A stretch of DNA of 11,424 bases from an uncultured Oxalobacter sp. (GTDB lineage: Bacteria; Pseudomonadota; Gammaproteobacteria; Burkholderiales; Burkholderiaceae_D): NCBI GenBank assembly GCA_905202055.1, contig CAJKQK010000066.1, positions 1 through 11,424 on the forward strand, written 5' to 3'. Below, piece by piece: positions 1-8,015 of the stretch. The stretch's first letter is position 1. Every line of letters starts with the position of its first letter. The notes below the pieces were generated by a model, which saw only the letters and a list, made by a program, of their open reading frames with translations, was not told the DNA's origin and did not search any database. Made by a program: the position numbers and the translations under genes.

Positions 1-180
1 GCCAATGAGGTGGCCGTTCAGGCTTTTCTGGACCAGAGAATCAGCTTCCGGCGGATCGATTACGTGGTGGCCAATGTTCTGGACAAGGTGATGACAGAAA
101 GTGCCGTCACGAGTATCGATAGTGTTTTAATGCATGACCGGGCAGCACGGACGGTCGCCACAAATCTCATTTTGCAATGA
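1..180 (+). CDS. dxr: 1-deoxy-D-xylulose 5-phosphate reductoisomerase, C-terminal fragment
   Basis: This is the 3' end of a gene cut by the left edge; 59 codons remain in frame 1, ending at TGA 178-180. The fragment starts with ANEVAVQAFL, which matches the C-terminal helical domain of DXR (IspC), where an 'ANEVAV..FL' segment is conserved. By family knowledge DXR converts DXP to MEP with NADPH in the cytosolic non-mevalonate isoprenoid pathway, which feeds undecaprenyl phosphate and quinone synthesis. The catalytic and NADPH-binding parts lie outside the window. The stop overlaps the rseP start as ATGA, and dxr directly upstream of rseP is the usual order in betaproteobacteria. The identification rests on a short tail plus this context. 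Confidence 0.88.
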   Translation, partial: ANEVAVQAFLDQRISFRRIDYVVANVLDKVMTESAVTSIDSVLMHDRAARTVATNLILQ

Positions 181-1556
181 TATTCATTCAAACATTTTTA
201 GCCTTTATCTTTGCATTGTCCGTGCTTATCGTATTCCATGAGCTTGGCCATTACTGGATGGCGCGCCTTTGCAATGTCAAGGTTCTGCGCTTTTCCCTGG
301 GGATGGGGAAAATCCTGTACAGCCGCAAATACGGACCTGATCAGACGGAGTGGGCGCTTTCGGCCTTGCCATTGGGCGGGTACGTCAAATTGCTTGATGC
401 AAGAGCGGACGATTTGAGCCAGCTTTCGCCTGAAGACAGAAAACGTGAATTTACCAGCCAGAACGTCTGGCGCCGTATTGCCATTGTCGCAGCGGGGCCG
501 CTGGCCAATTTCGTGCTTGCCATCGCCGTTCTGACCGGACTTTATATCTACGGTATGCCTGAGCCAATCGCAAAACTTCGCGAAGTGCCGGTCAACACAG
601 CCGCTTGGCAGGCTGGTTTGAGAGGTGGGGAAACCGTTGTCAATATCGACGGTGTGCCGATCCACAACTGGCAGCAGGTTCGGTGGAAAATGACGGAAAT
701 GCTCATGGAAGCACGTCCGGCGGTATCTGTCGGAGTGGTTTCCGGTTCGGCTGCCGACGATGGAAACAGTCCACGTGTTCCTGAAAAAACAGTCGTGATG
801 CCCATGACTCAGGTGTCGATTGAAGACGTCGACAAGGATTTTATCGGCAAGCTGGGGCTTGGCGTCGGGAGGCCGCCCGCCATAATCGGAAAAACAGTCG
901 ATGGGGGTGTCGCCGAACAGGCTGGCCTGAAAGAAGGCGACCGGGTTGTCAGAATCAACGGGGAGGCTGTTCTGGATTCCCTTGCACTGGTCATGGCGAT
1001 ACGGTCTTCTCCCGGAAAACAATTGACGCTCGACATCTTGCGTAATGATGAACCGGTCACTGTTTTAATGACACCCGCCGTGAAAACGGAAAAGGAACAG
1101 CTGATCGGCAAAATGGATGCCACCATTTCCGTTATGCCTGCGATGACTGTTTTGCGTTACAGCGTCCCGGTTGCGCTGATGGAAGGGATTTCGAAAACCT
1201 GGGAAACCTCCTGTATCACGGTTAAAATGATTGGTAAAATGCTCGTCGGTGATGTTTCTCTCAAAAATATCACAGGGCCGATTGCCATTGCCGATTATGC
1301 GGGGCAGACCGCCCGTGCGGGGCTTGTCCGTTATCTGCATTTTATCGTTTTCATCAGTATCAGTATCGGCGTGATGAATTTACTTCCGATACCTGTGTTG
1401 GATGGAGGACTTTTGCTGTATTATGCTGTGGAAGTTGTGACTGGTGGTTCTATTTCGGATCGTATCGCCGGAATAGGCTATAAAATCGGTATCGGTATCC
1501 TTGGATTATTGTTATTGGTTGCCGTTTTTAATGATGTCATCCGGATCTTTTTCTGA
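177..1556 (+). CDS. rseP: RIP zinc metalloprotease RseP (site-2 protease)
   Basis: This encodes a 459-residue inner-membrane intramembrane protease, close to the usual length of about 450. It carries the zinc motif HELGH at residues 21-25 in the first membrane segment. A GPLANF motif (108-112) starts the second hydrophobic stretch. Two PDZ-like regions follow (about 125-215 and 225-300). The second metal-site motif NLLPIPVLDGG (401-411, D409) is in the third membrane segment, and a last hydrophobic segment closes the C-terminus. In E. coli RseP cuts anti-sigma factor RseA after DegS, releasing sigma E when outer-membrane protein folding fails, and it also clears signal peptide remnants. The start ATG overlaps the dxr stop (ATGA) and has no clear Shine-Dalgarno site, so translation is probably coupled to dxr. 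Its place next to bamA fits a role in envelope homeostasis. All key residues are present. Confidence 0.97.
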   Translation: MIFIQTFLAFIFALSVLIVFHELGHYWMARLCNVKVLRFSLGMGKILYSRKYGPDQTEWALSALPLGGYVKLLDARADDLSQLSPEDRKREFTSQNVWRRIAIVAAGPLANFVLAIAVLTGLYIYGMPEPIAKLREVPVNTAAWQAGLRGGETVVNIDGVPIHNWQQVRWKMTEMLMEARPAVSVGVVSGSAADDGNSPRVPEKTVVMPMTQVSIEDVDKDFIGKLGLGVGRPPAIIGKTVDGGVAEQAGLKEGDRVVRINGEAVLDSLALVMAIRSSPGKQLTLDILRNDEPVTVLMTPAVKTEKEQLIGKMDATISVMPAMTVLRYSVPVALMEGISKTWETSCITVKMIGKMLVGDVSLKNITGPIAIADYAGQTARAGLVRYLHFIVFISISIGVMNLLPIPVLDGGLLLYYAVEVVTGGSISDRIAGIGYKIGIGILGLLLLVAVFNDVIRIFF

Positions 1557-1606
1557 GTGAAGAGTCGGCTGAATGTGAGTTTTTTGTGGCGTCTAAAATC
1601 AGATTC

Positions 1607-3934
1607 ATGAAATTATTTCATCAACGTTTGCCTTTTCGTCTGTCACTGCTGGCAGCGATATCCATGGCTTTTTATTCGAATGTTGCGCAGGCAGTCGAGC
1701 CTTTTACCGTCAAGGATATCCGTGTAGAAGGCATTCAGCGTACTGAAGCGGGAACGGTGTTCAATTACCTGCCTGTTCGCGTGGGCGAAACGTTTAATGA
1801 TGAAAAAGCCGTTTCAGCCATCAAGGCACTTTATGCGACCGGTTTTTTCAAGGATGTCCGGATTGACGCCGAAGGCGACGTTCTGGTCGTTATTGTTGAA
1901 GAACGACCGGCGATTGCCAGTGTCGATTTTACCGGCGCCAAGGAATTCGAAAAAGCGGCCCTGATCAAGTCGCTTAAAGACGTCGGGCTTGGCGAAGGCC
2001 GTATTTATGACCGTTCGCTGCTCGATCGCGCAGAGCAGGAGTTGAAGAGGCAATATCTGTCTCATGGGTTGTATGGCGTCCAGATCACGACAACCATCAC
2101 GCCGGTTGAAAGGAACAGGGTTGCCGTCAATTTCACGGTTGATGAAGGTGAAGTGGCACGCATCAAGCAGATCAAATTTGTCGGCAACAAGGCTTTTTCA
2201 GACAAGAAACTGCTTGAAGTCATCAAATTGCGCACCCCGGGCTGGTTTACCTGGTATACCAAGGCAGACCAGTATTCCAAGGAAAAAATGACGGGCGATA
2301 TTGAAGCACTGAAGTCGTTTTATCAAAATCGCGGTTATATCGAAATGCAGGTTGAATCGACACAGGTGTCGATCACGTCCGACAAAAAAGATATTTACAT
2401 CACCCTGAATATCAAGGAAGGCGACAAGTACAAGGTTTCCGACATCCGGCTTGAAGGCGAGCTTTTCGGCCGTGAAAAAGAAATCCGCAATCTGGTCCAG
2501 TTGAAAAAAGGCGATGTTTATTCCGGTGAAAAACTGACGAACAGTTCCAGGGACATCACGGAGTATCTGGGTAACTTCGGTTATGCGTTTGCGAACGTCA
2601 ATCCGCAGCCCGATATCGATCGTGAAAAGAAAGAAGTCGCTTTCACCATTTTCGTCGATCCCGGCAAACGTGTTTATGTCCGTCAGATATCGATTGCGGG
2701 AAATAACAAAACCCGGGATGAAGTCATTCGCCGTGAATTCCGTCAAATGGAAGGTTCCTGGTATAACGGCAAGAACATCAAATTGTCCCGTGACCGCGTT
2801 GACCGTCTGGGTTTCTTCACCGAAGTGGCTGTTGAAACCCCTGAAGTTCAGGGAACCGTCGATCAGGTCGACGTCAATATGAAAGTCGTTGAAAAACCGA
2901 CTGGTAACGTCATGCTTGGCGCCGGTTTTTCACAAAGTGACAAATTGTTGCTGTCGGGTTCCATCGAACAGCAGAATTTTGCAGGGACCGGTAATGACGT
3001 TGCCTTGAACGTCAATACCAGCCAGCGTTACAGAACGATTTCCCTTGCCCAGACCAATCCATATTTCACTGATGATGGCATCAGTCGCCGGTACGAAATC
3101 TTTTATCGTACGATCAGGCCGCCTTTGATCAACGATAGTGACTATAAAGTCAAAACAGCGGGCGGTAACGTCAATTTCGGTATTCCATTTACCGAAGTGG
3201 ACAGGGTATTTTTCGGCGTAGGGGTTGAAAATACCAGTATCGACACTTACTGGAACAGTCCTCCGCAATATCTGGAATTCGTTCGCCAGTTCGGTACAGA
3301 CGGGACGACAGCATCTGCCTGGTCGGTGCCGTTGACGGTTGCCTGGCAGCGGGACAATCGTGACAGTGCCCTTATCCCGACAAAAGGCCGGTACCAGAAG
3401 GCCAATGCCGAAGTTTCCCTGCTCGGCGATATGAAATACTATAAATTGTCCTATCAGCAACAGTATTTCATGCCTCTTTTCTCGGGAGGGACACTGGCCC
3501 TGAACGGTATGGTCGATTACGGCAAGGGCCTTGGCGGAAATCCATATCCCCTGTTCAAGAACTTCTACGCCGGCGGTATGGGAACGGTTCGCGGCTACGA
3601 AAGCTCTTCTTTGGGACGTGTTGAATACGACTATTATGGCAATCGTGTTTATCTTGGCGGTACAAAACGCGTTGTCGGCAATATGGAATTGCAGTTCCCG
3701 ATGCCGGGTATGGGCGGCGACAAGACTTTGCGCTGGTTTACATTCATCGATGCGGGCAATGTATATGCGGACAATCAAAACATCGATCTGGGTAATTTGA
3801 GATACTCAGCCGGGTTCGGTGTCAGTTGGGTGTCGCCGATCGGTCCTTTGAAACTCAGTTATGGCATTCCGCTGAATTCGAAAGAGGGCGACCAGAAAGA
3901 AGCCTTCCAGTTCCAGTTGGGTACCGGTTTCTAG
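1607..3934 (+). CDS. bamA: Outer membrane protein assembly factor BamA
   Basis: This is the central Omp85-family subunit of the BAM complex, which folds and inserts beta-barrel proteins into the outer membrane. From the ATG at 1607 it has 775 residues. A signal peptide of about 29 residues ends in VAQA, followed by VEPFTVKDIRVEGIQR, the start of POTRA1. Five POTRA repeats span roughly residues 30-425, and a C-terminal 16-strand barrel ends in phenylalanine (QLGTGF), the usual outer-membrane signature. The conserved loop-6 motif appears as VRGY (about 661-664), where VRGF is commoner. An in-frame GTG at 1586 would add seven residues; it has a weak GTGAG upstream, whereas the ATG has almost no ribosome site. 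I prefer the ATG because it gives a compact signal peptide, but the start is uncertain. skp follows 52 bp downstream, as is typical. Confidence 0.96.
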   Translation: MKLFHQRLPFRLSLLAAISMAFYSNVAQAVEPFTVKDIRVEGIQRTEAGTVFNYLPVRVGETFNDEKAVSAIKALYATGFFKDVRIDAEGDVLVVIVEERPAIASVDFTGAKEFEKAALIKSLKDVGLGEGRIYDRSLLDRAEQELKRQYLSHGLYGVQITTTITPVERNRVAVNFTVDEGEVARIKQIKFVGNKAFSDKKLLEVIKLRTPGWFTWYTKADQYSKEKMTGDIEALKSFYQNRGYIEMQVESTQVSITSDKKDIYITLNIKEGDKYKVSDIRLEGELFGREKEIRNLVQLKKGDVYSGEKLTNSSRDITEYLGNFGYAFANVNPQPDIDREKKEVAFTIFVDPGKRVYVRQISIAGNNKTRDEVIRREFRQMEGSWYNGKNIKLSRDRVDRLGFFTEVAVETPEVQGTVDQVDVNMKVVEKPTGNVMLGAGFSQSDKLLLSGSIEQQNFAGTGNDVALNVNTSQRYRTISLAQTNPYFTDDGISRRYEIFYRTIRPPLINDSDYKVKTAGGNVNFGIPFTEVDRVFFGVGVENTSIDTYWNSPPQYLEFVRQFGTDGTTASAWSVPLTVAWQRDNRDSALIPTKGRYQKANAEVSLLGDMKYYKLSYQQQYFMPLFSGGTLALNGMVDYGKGLGGNPYPLFKNFYAGGMGTVRGYESSSLGRVEYDYYGNRVYLGGTKRVVGNMELQFPMPGMGGDKTLRWFTFIDAGNVYADNQNIDLGNLRYSAGFGVSWVSPIGPLKLSYGIPLNSKEGDQKEAFQFQLGTGF

Positions 3935-3975
3935 TGAATCGATGGCATAATAAACATATTGACGATTTATTTTTT

Positions 3976-3982
3976 GGAGAAG
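3976..3982 (+). promoter_or_regulatory. Ribosome binding site that fixes a TTG start for skp
   Basis: GGAGAAG lies with its GGAG core 7 nt before a TTG codon at 3987. The later in-frame ATGs at 4011 and 4017 have no purine-rich site at suitable spacing. This supports translation from the rare TTG codon. It is read directly from the sequence. Confidence 0.7.
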
Positions 3983-3986
3983 TAAC

Positions 3987-4505
3987 TTGAATAATTTTGC
4001 TAAAACTCTTATGGATATGAAAAAAATAGCCGTCCTTGCTCTTTGTTTGGGTATCTTCGGTGTCGCTCAGGCACAGACGTCTAAAGTGGGTTATATCAAT
4101 CCTGACAAGATCATGAGCGAATCCGCTCCAGCCAAGGCTGCCGAGAAAAAACTCGAAGCCGATTTTTCCAAACGTGCCAAGGAAATGCAGGGTGCACAGG
4201 CCCGTTTGAAAGCAATGAGCGAGAAGCTTGAAAAGGAGATGCCTGTTCTGGCTGAATCGGATCGCCTGAAACGCCAGCGCGAACTGGCCGACCTGTCCCA
4301 GGATTTCCAGCGCAAGCAGCGTTCTTTCCGTGAAGATCTGATGCAACGTCGTAATGAGGAACTGGCCAAGGTTGTCGACCGTGTGAACAAGGAAATCGAC
4401 CGTATTGCCAAAGCGGAAAAATACGACCTGATCGTTCAGGATGCCGCTTATATCAATCCTCGTGTCGATATTACCGATCAGGTTCTGAAAGCGCTTAACA
4501 AATAA
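3987..4505 (+). CDS. skp: Periplasmic OmpH/Skp family chaperone
   Basis: This encodes a 172-residue OmpH/Skp-like protein (E. coli Skp is 161). By family knowledge Skp trimers hold unfolded outer-membrane proteins in the periplasm in a coiled-coil cavity and hand them to BamA. The N-terminus has a signal peptide: an n-region with MKK, a hydrophobic core and an AQA cleavage site near residue 29-30. SKVGYINPDKIM follows as the first strand of the core. Residues of about 50-125 are highly charged and rich in K, E, R, Q and A, as expected for the long coiled-coil arms. The C-terminus (YDLIVQDAAYINPRVDITDQVLKALNK) closes the fold. The TTG start is chosen because GGAGAAG sits upstream; starting at ATG 4011 or 4017 would shorten only the signal peptide. 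It lies between bamA and lpxD, as in many proteobacteria. Confidence 0.93.
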   Translation: MNNFAKTLMDMKKIAVLALCLGIFGVAQAQTSKVGYINPDKIMSESAPAKAAEKKLEADFSKRAKEMQGAQARLKAMSEKLEKEMPVLAESDRLKRQRELADLSQDFQRKQRSFREDLMQRRNEELAKVVDRVNKEIDRIAKAEKYDLIVQDAAYINPRVDITDQVLKALNK

Positions 4506-4523
4506 TCACCAAAAAGTATCAGG

Positions 4524-5576
4524 ATGCTCATCAGTCTTGCAGAACTCGTTGACCGCTTCGGCGGTCAACTTATTGGTAACGGTGACTATAAGGTTGCCGG
4601 TTTCGCCCCTCTCGATAATGCCGATTCCTCGCATATCACTTTCCTGACCAATCCCCGCCTGAGAAATGAAGTGGAATGGTCCAAAGCCGGTGCACTGATC
4701 ATTTCCCCGAAAGATAATCAGCTGGTCGGCGATCTGTTCAAGGGGTCGCGCATTGTCGCCAAAAACCCTTACGCCTATTTTGCCCATGCGGCGCAGTTGT
4801 TCGAAAGTTTCAAAACCGTTCCTCCCGTGCAGGGCATCCATCCCAGTGCCGTGATCGATCCCACTGCTAAAGTCGCCGGGACGGCTTCTATCGGTCCTTT
4901 TGTGACCATTGAAGCGGAAGCCGAAATCGGGGAGAACTGTGTCATTGAAGCGGGTTGTTTCATCGGCAGGAAAGCCAAAGTCGGAGCGGGATGCCGTTTC
5001 TTCCCGCGGGTCATTTTTTTGAATGAATGTGAAATCGGGGAACGCGGCGTTTTGCGCCCGGGTGCCGTCATCGGATGTGAAGGCTTCGGTTTTGCCAACG
5101 AGGATGGTGTCTGGGTCAAGATTCCCCAGACCGGCCGCGTCATCATCGGGAACGATGTCCAGATCGGCGCCAATACAACTGTCGACCGTGGTGCGTTGTC
5201 CGACACGATTATCGAGAATGGCGTCAAGCTGGATAACCAGATCCAGATCGGCCATAACTGCCATGTCGGTGAAAATTCGGCGATGGCGGGCTGTGTCGGC
5301 GTCGCTGGCAGCGCGATCTTCGGCAAGAATTGTACGGTCGGTGGTGCGGCCATGATCGGCGGTCATTTGACGATTGCGGACAGAACGCATATTACGGCTT
5401 CAAGTGTTGTCCAGAGTTCCGTTACCGAACCGGGCGTTTATTCAGGTTTTTACCCGCTGGCAAAACATCAGGACTGGGAAAAGACTGCTGTGCTGGTGCG
5501 TAAATTGGGCACTATGCGTGATAGAATCCGTGAATTGGAAAAAACCGTTAATGCATTAACCAAGACTGAAAAATGA
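4524..5576 (+). CDS. lpxD: UDP-3-O-(3-hydroxyacyl)glucosamine N-acyltransferase LpxD
   Basis: This encodes 350 residues (E. coli LpxD is 341). LpxD transfers a 3-hydroxyacyl chain from ACP to the free 2-amino group of UDP-3-O-acyl-glucosamine, the third step of lipid A synthesis, in the cytosol. An N-terminal uridine-binding domain (about 1-100) contains HITFLTNPR. Left-handed beta-helix hexapeptide repeats follow (about 105-315). The LpxD signature GCEGFGFAN...KIPQTGRVIIGNDVQIGANTTVDRGAL spans about 184-224. The catalytic histidine is probably H244 in QIGHN, matching E. coli H239. A C-terminal helical segment (about 320-350) ends the protein. The start ATG has only AGG directly against it, so initiation may rely on reinitiation after skp, which ends 18 bp earlier. 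The stop overlaps fabZ as ATGA. Confidence 0.97.
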   Translation: MLISLAELVDRFGGQLIGNGDYKVAGFAPLDNADSSHITFLTNPRLRNEVEWSKAGALIISPKDNQLVGDLFKGSRIVAKNPYAYFAHAAQLFESFKTVPPVQGIHPSAVIDPTAKVAGTASIGPFVTIEAEAEIGENCVIEAGCFIGRKAKVGAGCRFFPRVIFLNECEIGERGVLRPGAVIGCEGFGFANEDGVWVKIPQTGRVIIGNDVQIGANTTVDRGALSDTIIENGVKLDNQIQIGHNCHVGENSAMAGCVGVAGSAIFGKNCTVGGAAMIGGHLTIADRTHITASSVVQSSVTEPGVYSGFYPLAKHQDWEKTAVLVRKLGTMRDRIRELEKTVNALTKTEK

Positions 5577-6040
5577 ACACCCTGAATATTCACCAGATCC
5601 GCGAGTTGTTGCCCCATCGTTATCCCATGTTGCTGGTCGATCGCGTTCTCGACTGGGAAGCCGGAAAGAAAATTACGGCTATCAAGAATGTGACTGCCAA
5701 TGAAGAATTTTTCAATGGCCATTTCCCGAACCACCCTGTCATGCCAGGTGTCCTGATTATCGAGGCGCTGGCCCAGACAGCGGCGATTTTCGCGTTCATG
5801 TCCGCTGACAGCAAACTGGACAAGGATGCCGTCGTTTATTTCGCGACGATCGACAGTGCCCGTTTCAAACGGCCGGTCGAACCGGGTGACCAGCTGGTGA
5901 TGGAAGCCGAACTGGTTCGCAGTTCGAGAGGAATGTGGAAATTCAGGACGAAGGGTATGGTTGACGGCCAGCTGGCTGTCGAGGCCGAACTGATGTGTGC
6001 CATACGGGGTGGCGTCGTCGCCCAGAAAGCGGAAGCCTGA
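5573..6040 (+). CDS. fabZ: 3-hydroxyacyl-[acyl-carrier-protein] dehydratase FabZ
   Basis: This encodes a 155-residue hot-dog-fold dehydratase of normal length. FabZ removes water from 3-hydroxyacyl-ACP to give trans-2-enoyl-ACP in each round of fatty acid elongation. It therefore competes with LpxA and LpxD for the same hydroxyacyl-ACP pool, which explains its location among the lpx genes. The LLPHRYPMLLVDRV motif (12-25) is diagnostic. The catalytic pair is probably H50 (in FNGHFP) and E64 (in IIEALAQ), with the expected 14-residue spacing. The N-terminus matches the family without extension. The gene overlaps lpxD by 4 bp (ATGA) and shares one base with the lpxA start (TGATG), so the three are probably translationally coupled. 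Nothing unusual is seen. Confidence 0.97.
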   Translation: MNTLNIHQIRELLPHRYPMLLVDRVLDWEAGKKITAIKNVTANEEFFNGHFPNHPVMPGVLIIEALAQTAAIFAFMSADSKLDKDAVVYFATIDSARFKRPVEPGDQLVMEAELVRSSRGMWKFRTKGMVDGQLAVEAELMCAIRGGVVAQKAEA

Positions 6041-6825
6041 TGGCTATTCATCCGAGCGCAATAGTCGATCCGAAAGCCGAGCTGGACAGTTCGGTCGAAG
6101 TCGGCCCTTATTCGATCATCGGTCCGAATGTCAAAATCGGTGCACGCACCAAAGTCGGCCCTCATGTCGTCATTGACGGCCATACCACGATCGGTGAAGA
6201 CAATCGTATTTTCCAGTTTACCTCACTCGGCGGCGTGCCGCAGGACAAAAAGTACGCCGGGGAAGAAACGAAACTGGAAATCGGTGACCGCAACACCATT
6301 CGCGAATTCTGTACGTTCAATCTGGGAACGGCACAGGATGTCGGCGTAACCCGTCTCGGGAACGATAACTGGATTATGGCGTATGTCCATCTGGCTCATG
6401 ACTGCCAAGTCGGGAACCATACCATTTTCGCCAATAGCGCCCAGCTGGCTGGTCATGTCCATATCGGAGACTGGGTCATTCTCGGCGGTTTTACGCTGAT
6501 CCATCAGTTCTGCCGGATCGGGGATCATGCCATGACCGGGTTTGGCGCCAAGATTTCACAGGACATTTCTCCTTTCGTCATGGCTTCCGGAACGCCGACA
6601 ACGGCTTACGGCATCAATGCCGAAGGCCTGAGACGTCGCGGTTTTTCCCCGGATCAGATCACGGGAATCAAAAGAGCGTACAAAACCGTTTACCGGTCGG
6701 GTCTGACGCTTGAAGAAGCCAAAACAAAATTGCTGGAAGAAGCAGCCGCTTCTCCGGAATCCGCCAAATATATTGAACAGATGCATACCTTTATTTCCGA
6801 AGCGCAAAGAGGTTTGCTCAGATAG
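6040..6825 (+). CDS. lpxA: UDP-N-acetylglucosamine 3-O-acyltransferase LpxA
   Basis: This encodes 261 residues (E. coli LpxA is 262). LpxA adds the 3-O hydroxyacyl chain to UDP-GlcNAc, the first step of lipid A synthesis. The start ATG at 6040 follows directly on the fabZ stop (TGATG); an in-frame ATG at 5995 lies inside fabZ and would add 15 residues the family lacks, so it is rejected. Hexapeptide repeats forming a left-handed beta-helix cover about 1-190. The catalytic histidine is H120 in VHLAHDCQVGN (E. coli H125), and HQFC is at 155-158. A C-terminal helical domain carries GLRRRGF and ends EAQRGLLR, as in E. coli. The position aligned with E. coli G173, part of the acyl-length ruler, is F168, which suggests a chain shorter than C14. 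Confidence 0.97.
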   Translation: MAIHPSAIVDPKAELDSSVEVGPYSIIGPNVKIGARTKVGPHVVIDGHTTIGEDNRIFQFTSLGGVPQDKKYAGEETKLEIGDRNTIREFCTFNLGTAQDVGVTRLGNDNWIMAYVHLAHDCQVGNHTIFANSAQLAGHVHIGDWVILGGFTLIHQFCRIGDHAMTGFGAKISQDISPFVMASGTPTTAYGINAEGLRRRGFSPDQITGIKRAYKTVYRSGLTLEEAKTKLLEEAAASPESAKYIEQMHTFISEAQRGLLR

Positions 6826-6860
6826 TCGGGCACAGGTCGGCTCTGTTCGTTGTCACTGAT

Positions 6861-6865
6861 GGGAG
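6861..6865 (+). promoter_or_regulatory. Ribosome binding site supporting a TTG start for lpxB
   Basis: GGGAG ends 7 nt before the TTG at 6873. The next in-frame ATG (6888) would remove the first beta-strand residues before VAGETSGD, so the TTG is the better start. Confidence 0.55.
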
Positions 6866-6872
6866 TGGGGTT

Positions 6873-8015
6873 TTGAGATCGATAGCCATGGTAGCAGGTG
6901 AAACGTCCGGCGATTTGCTGGGAGCCAACCTGCTGTCGGCGCTTCGTCCCCAGTTGCCCGATACGCTGATGCACGGCATCGGCGGCCCCCAGATGGCGAA
7001 ATACGATTTCGTCAGCAACTGGCCGATGGAGAAACTTTCCGTCAACGGCCTGTTCGAAGTGCTGGCGCACTACCGTGAAATCAAGGGAATCCACAATCAT
7101 CTCCGGGATCACCTGCTTTCCCAGAGGCCGGACGTTTTCGTCGGTATCGATTCTCCCGAGTTCAACCTCAGCCTTGAACTGGCCCTGAAAAAAGCGGGTA
7201 TCAAGACAGTCCACTTCGTGAGTCCGTCGGTATGGGCATGGCGTAGCGGGCGTATCAAAAAGATTGCCGAAGCGGTTTCCCGCATTCTTGTCCTGTTTCC
7301 TTTCGAGGAAGCCATTTACCGGAAAGCGGGCATTCCCGTTACCTATGTCGGCCATCCGCTGGCGGAATCGATTCCGATGCGCCCGGATGTGGATGCCGCA
7401 CGGACGAGCCTGGGGCTGGACAGGGAAAAACCGGTCATCACGATTATGCCGGGCAGCCGTATGTCGGAACTGAAATATAACAGCCTGGCTTTTGTCGAAT
7501 CGGCGAAAATACTGTTGCAGCGTGACCCGACCATCCAGTTCGTTATCCCGATGGCTGGTGACGAACAACTGAAATATTTCACTCGTCTTGTCACCGGCGC
7601 GCGCCTGGACGAGCTGCCTCTTCAAATCGTGCGCGGCCATTCGCATGCTGCCATTACCGCGGCGGATGCCGTGCTGGTCGCATCCGGTACGGCAACACTG
7701 GAAGTGGCCCTGTTCAAAAAACCGATGGTGATCGCCTACAAGCTGATGCGGGCTACCTGGGAAATCGCGCGGCATATCGTCAAGCCTCCTGTGGGGTTGC
7801 CCAATATTCTGGCTGGTGAAATGATTGTTCCCGAACTCCTTCAGAATGCGGCAACCGGGCAGGCATTGGCTGACGCACTCTGGTTTCAGCTGACGGATCA
7901 GGCAAACCGCCAGCGTCTTGAAGAACGGTTCATAGCCATGCATTATTCCCTGTTGCGCAACACGGCCCAGACGAGTGCCGAAGCCATTCTGGAAGTCATG
8001 GACAAAAATGGCTAG
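6873..8015 (+). CDS. lpxB: Lipid-A-disaccharide synthase LpxB
   Basis: This encodes a 380-residue GT19 glycosyltransferase (E. coli LpxB is 382). LpxB joins UDP-2,3-diacylglucosamine to 2,3-diacylglucosamine-1-phosphate, giving the beta-1,6-linked lipid A disaccharide at the cytoplasmic face of the inner membrane. Visible signatures are VAGETSGDLLGANLL (7-21), VGIDSPEFNL (90-99, with D93 matching essential E. coli D98), SPSVWAWR (117-124), VGHPLAES (159-166) and PGSRMSEL (193-200, with R196 matching E. coli R201). The start is TTG at 6873 with GGGAG upstream; ATG 6888 would truncate the conserved first strand. It follows lpxA by 47 bp and overlaps rnhB by 8 bp. The intermediate step enzyme LpxH or LpxI is not in the window. 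Confidence 0.96.
   Translation: MRSIAMVAGETSGDLLGANLLSALRPQLPDTLMHGIGGPQMAKYDFVSNWPMEKLSVNGLFEVLAHYREIKGIHNHLRDHLLSQRPDVFVGIDSPEFNLSLELALKKAGIKTVHFVSPSVWAWRSGRIKKIAEAVSRILVLFPFEEAIYRKAGIPVTYVGHPLAESIPMRPDVDAARTSLGLDREKPVITIMPGSRMSELKYNSLAFVESAKILLQRDPTIQFVIPMAGDEQLKYFTRLVTGARLDELPLQIVRGHSHAAITAADAVLVASGTATLEVALFKKPMVIAYKLMRATWEIARHIVKPPVGLPNILAGEMIVPELLQNAATGQALADALWFQLTDQANRQRLEERFIAMHYSLLRNTAQTSAEAILEVMDKNG

Noticed and set aside
198..1022. A 274-codon minus-strand frame opposite rseP
   Set aside because: It is antisense to a clear RseP reading frame, with no family signature and no ribosome site of note.
1586..1606. GTG start adding seven residues to BamA
   Set aside because: It is not excluded. 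The weak GTGAG upstream is its only support, and the ATG at 1607 gives a more typical signal peptide, so I used the ATG.
2930..3778. A 282-codon minus-strand frame opposite bamA
   Set aside because: It lies wholly within the BamA barrel-coding region on the other strand and shows no protein motif.
5995..6039. Upstream ATG extension of lpxA
   Set aside because: It would add 15 residues inside fabZ that the LpxA family lacks; the ATG at 6040 gives the normal MAIHPSAIVDP start.
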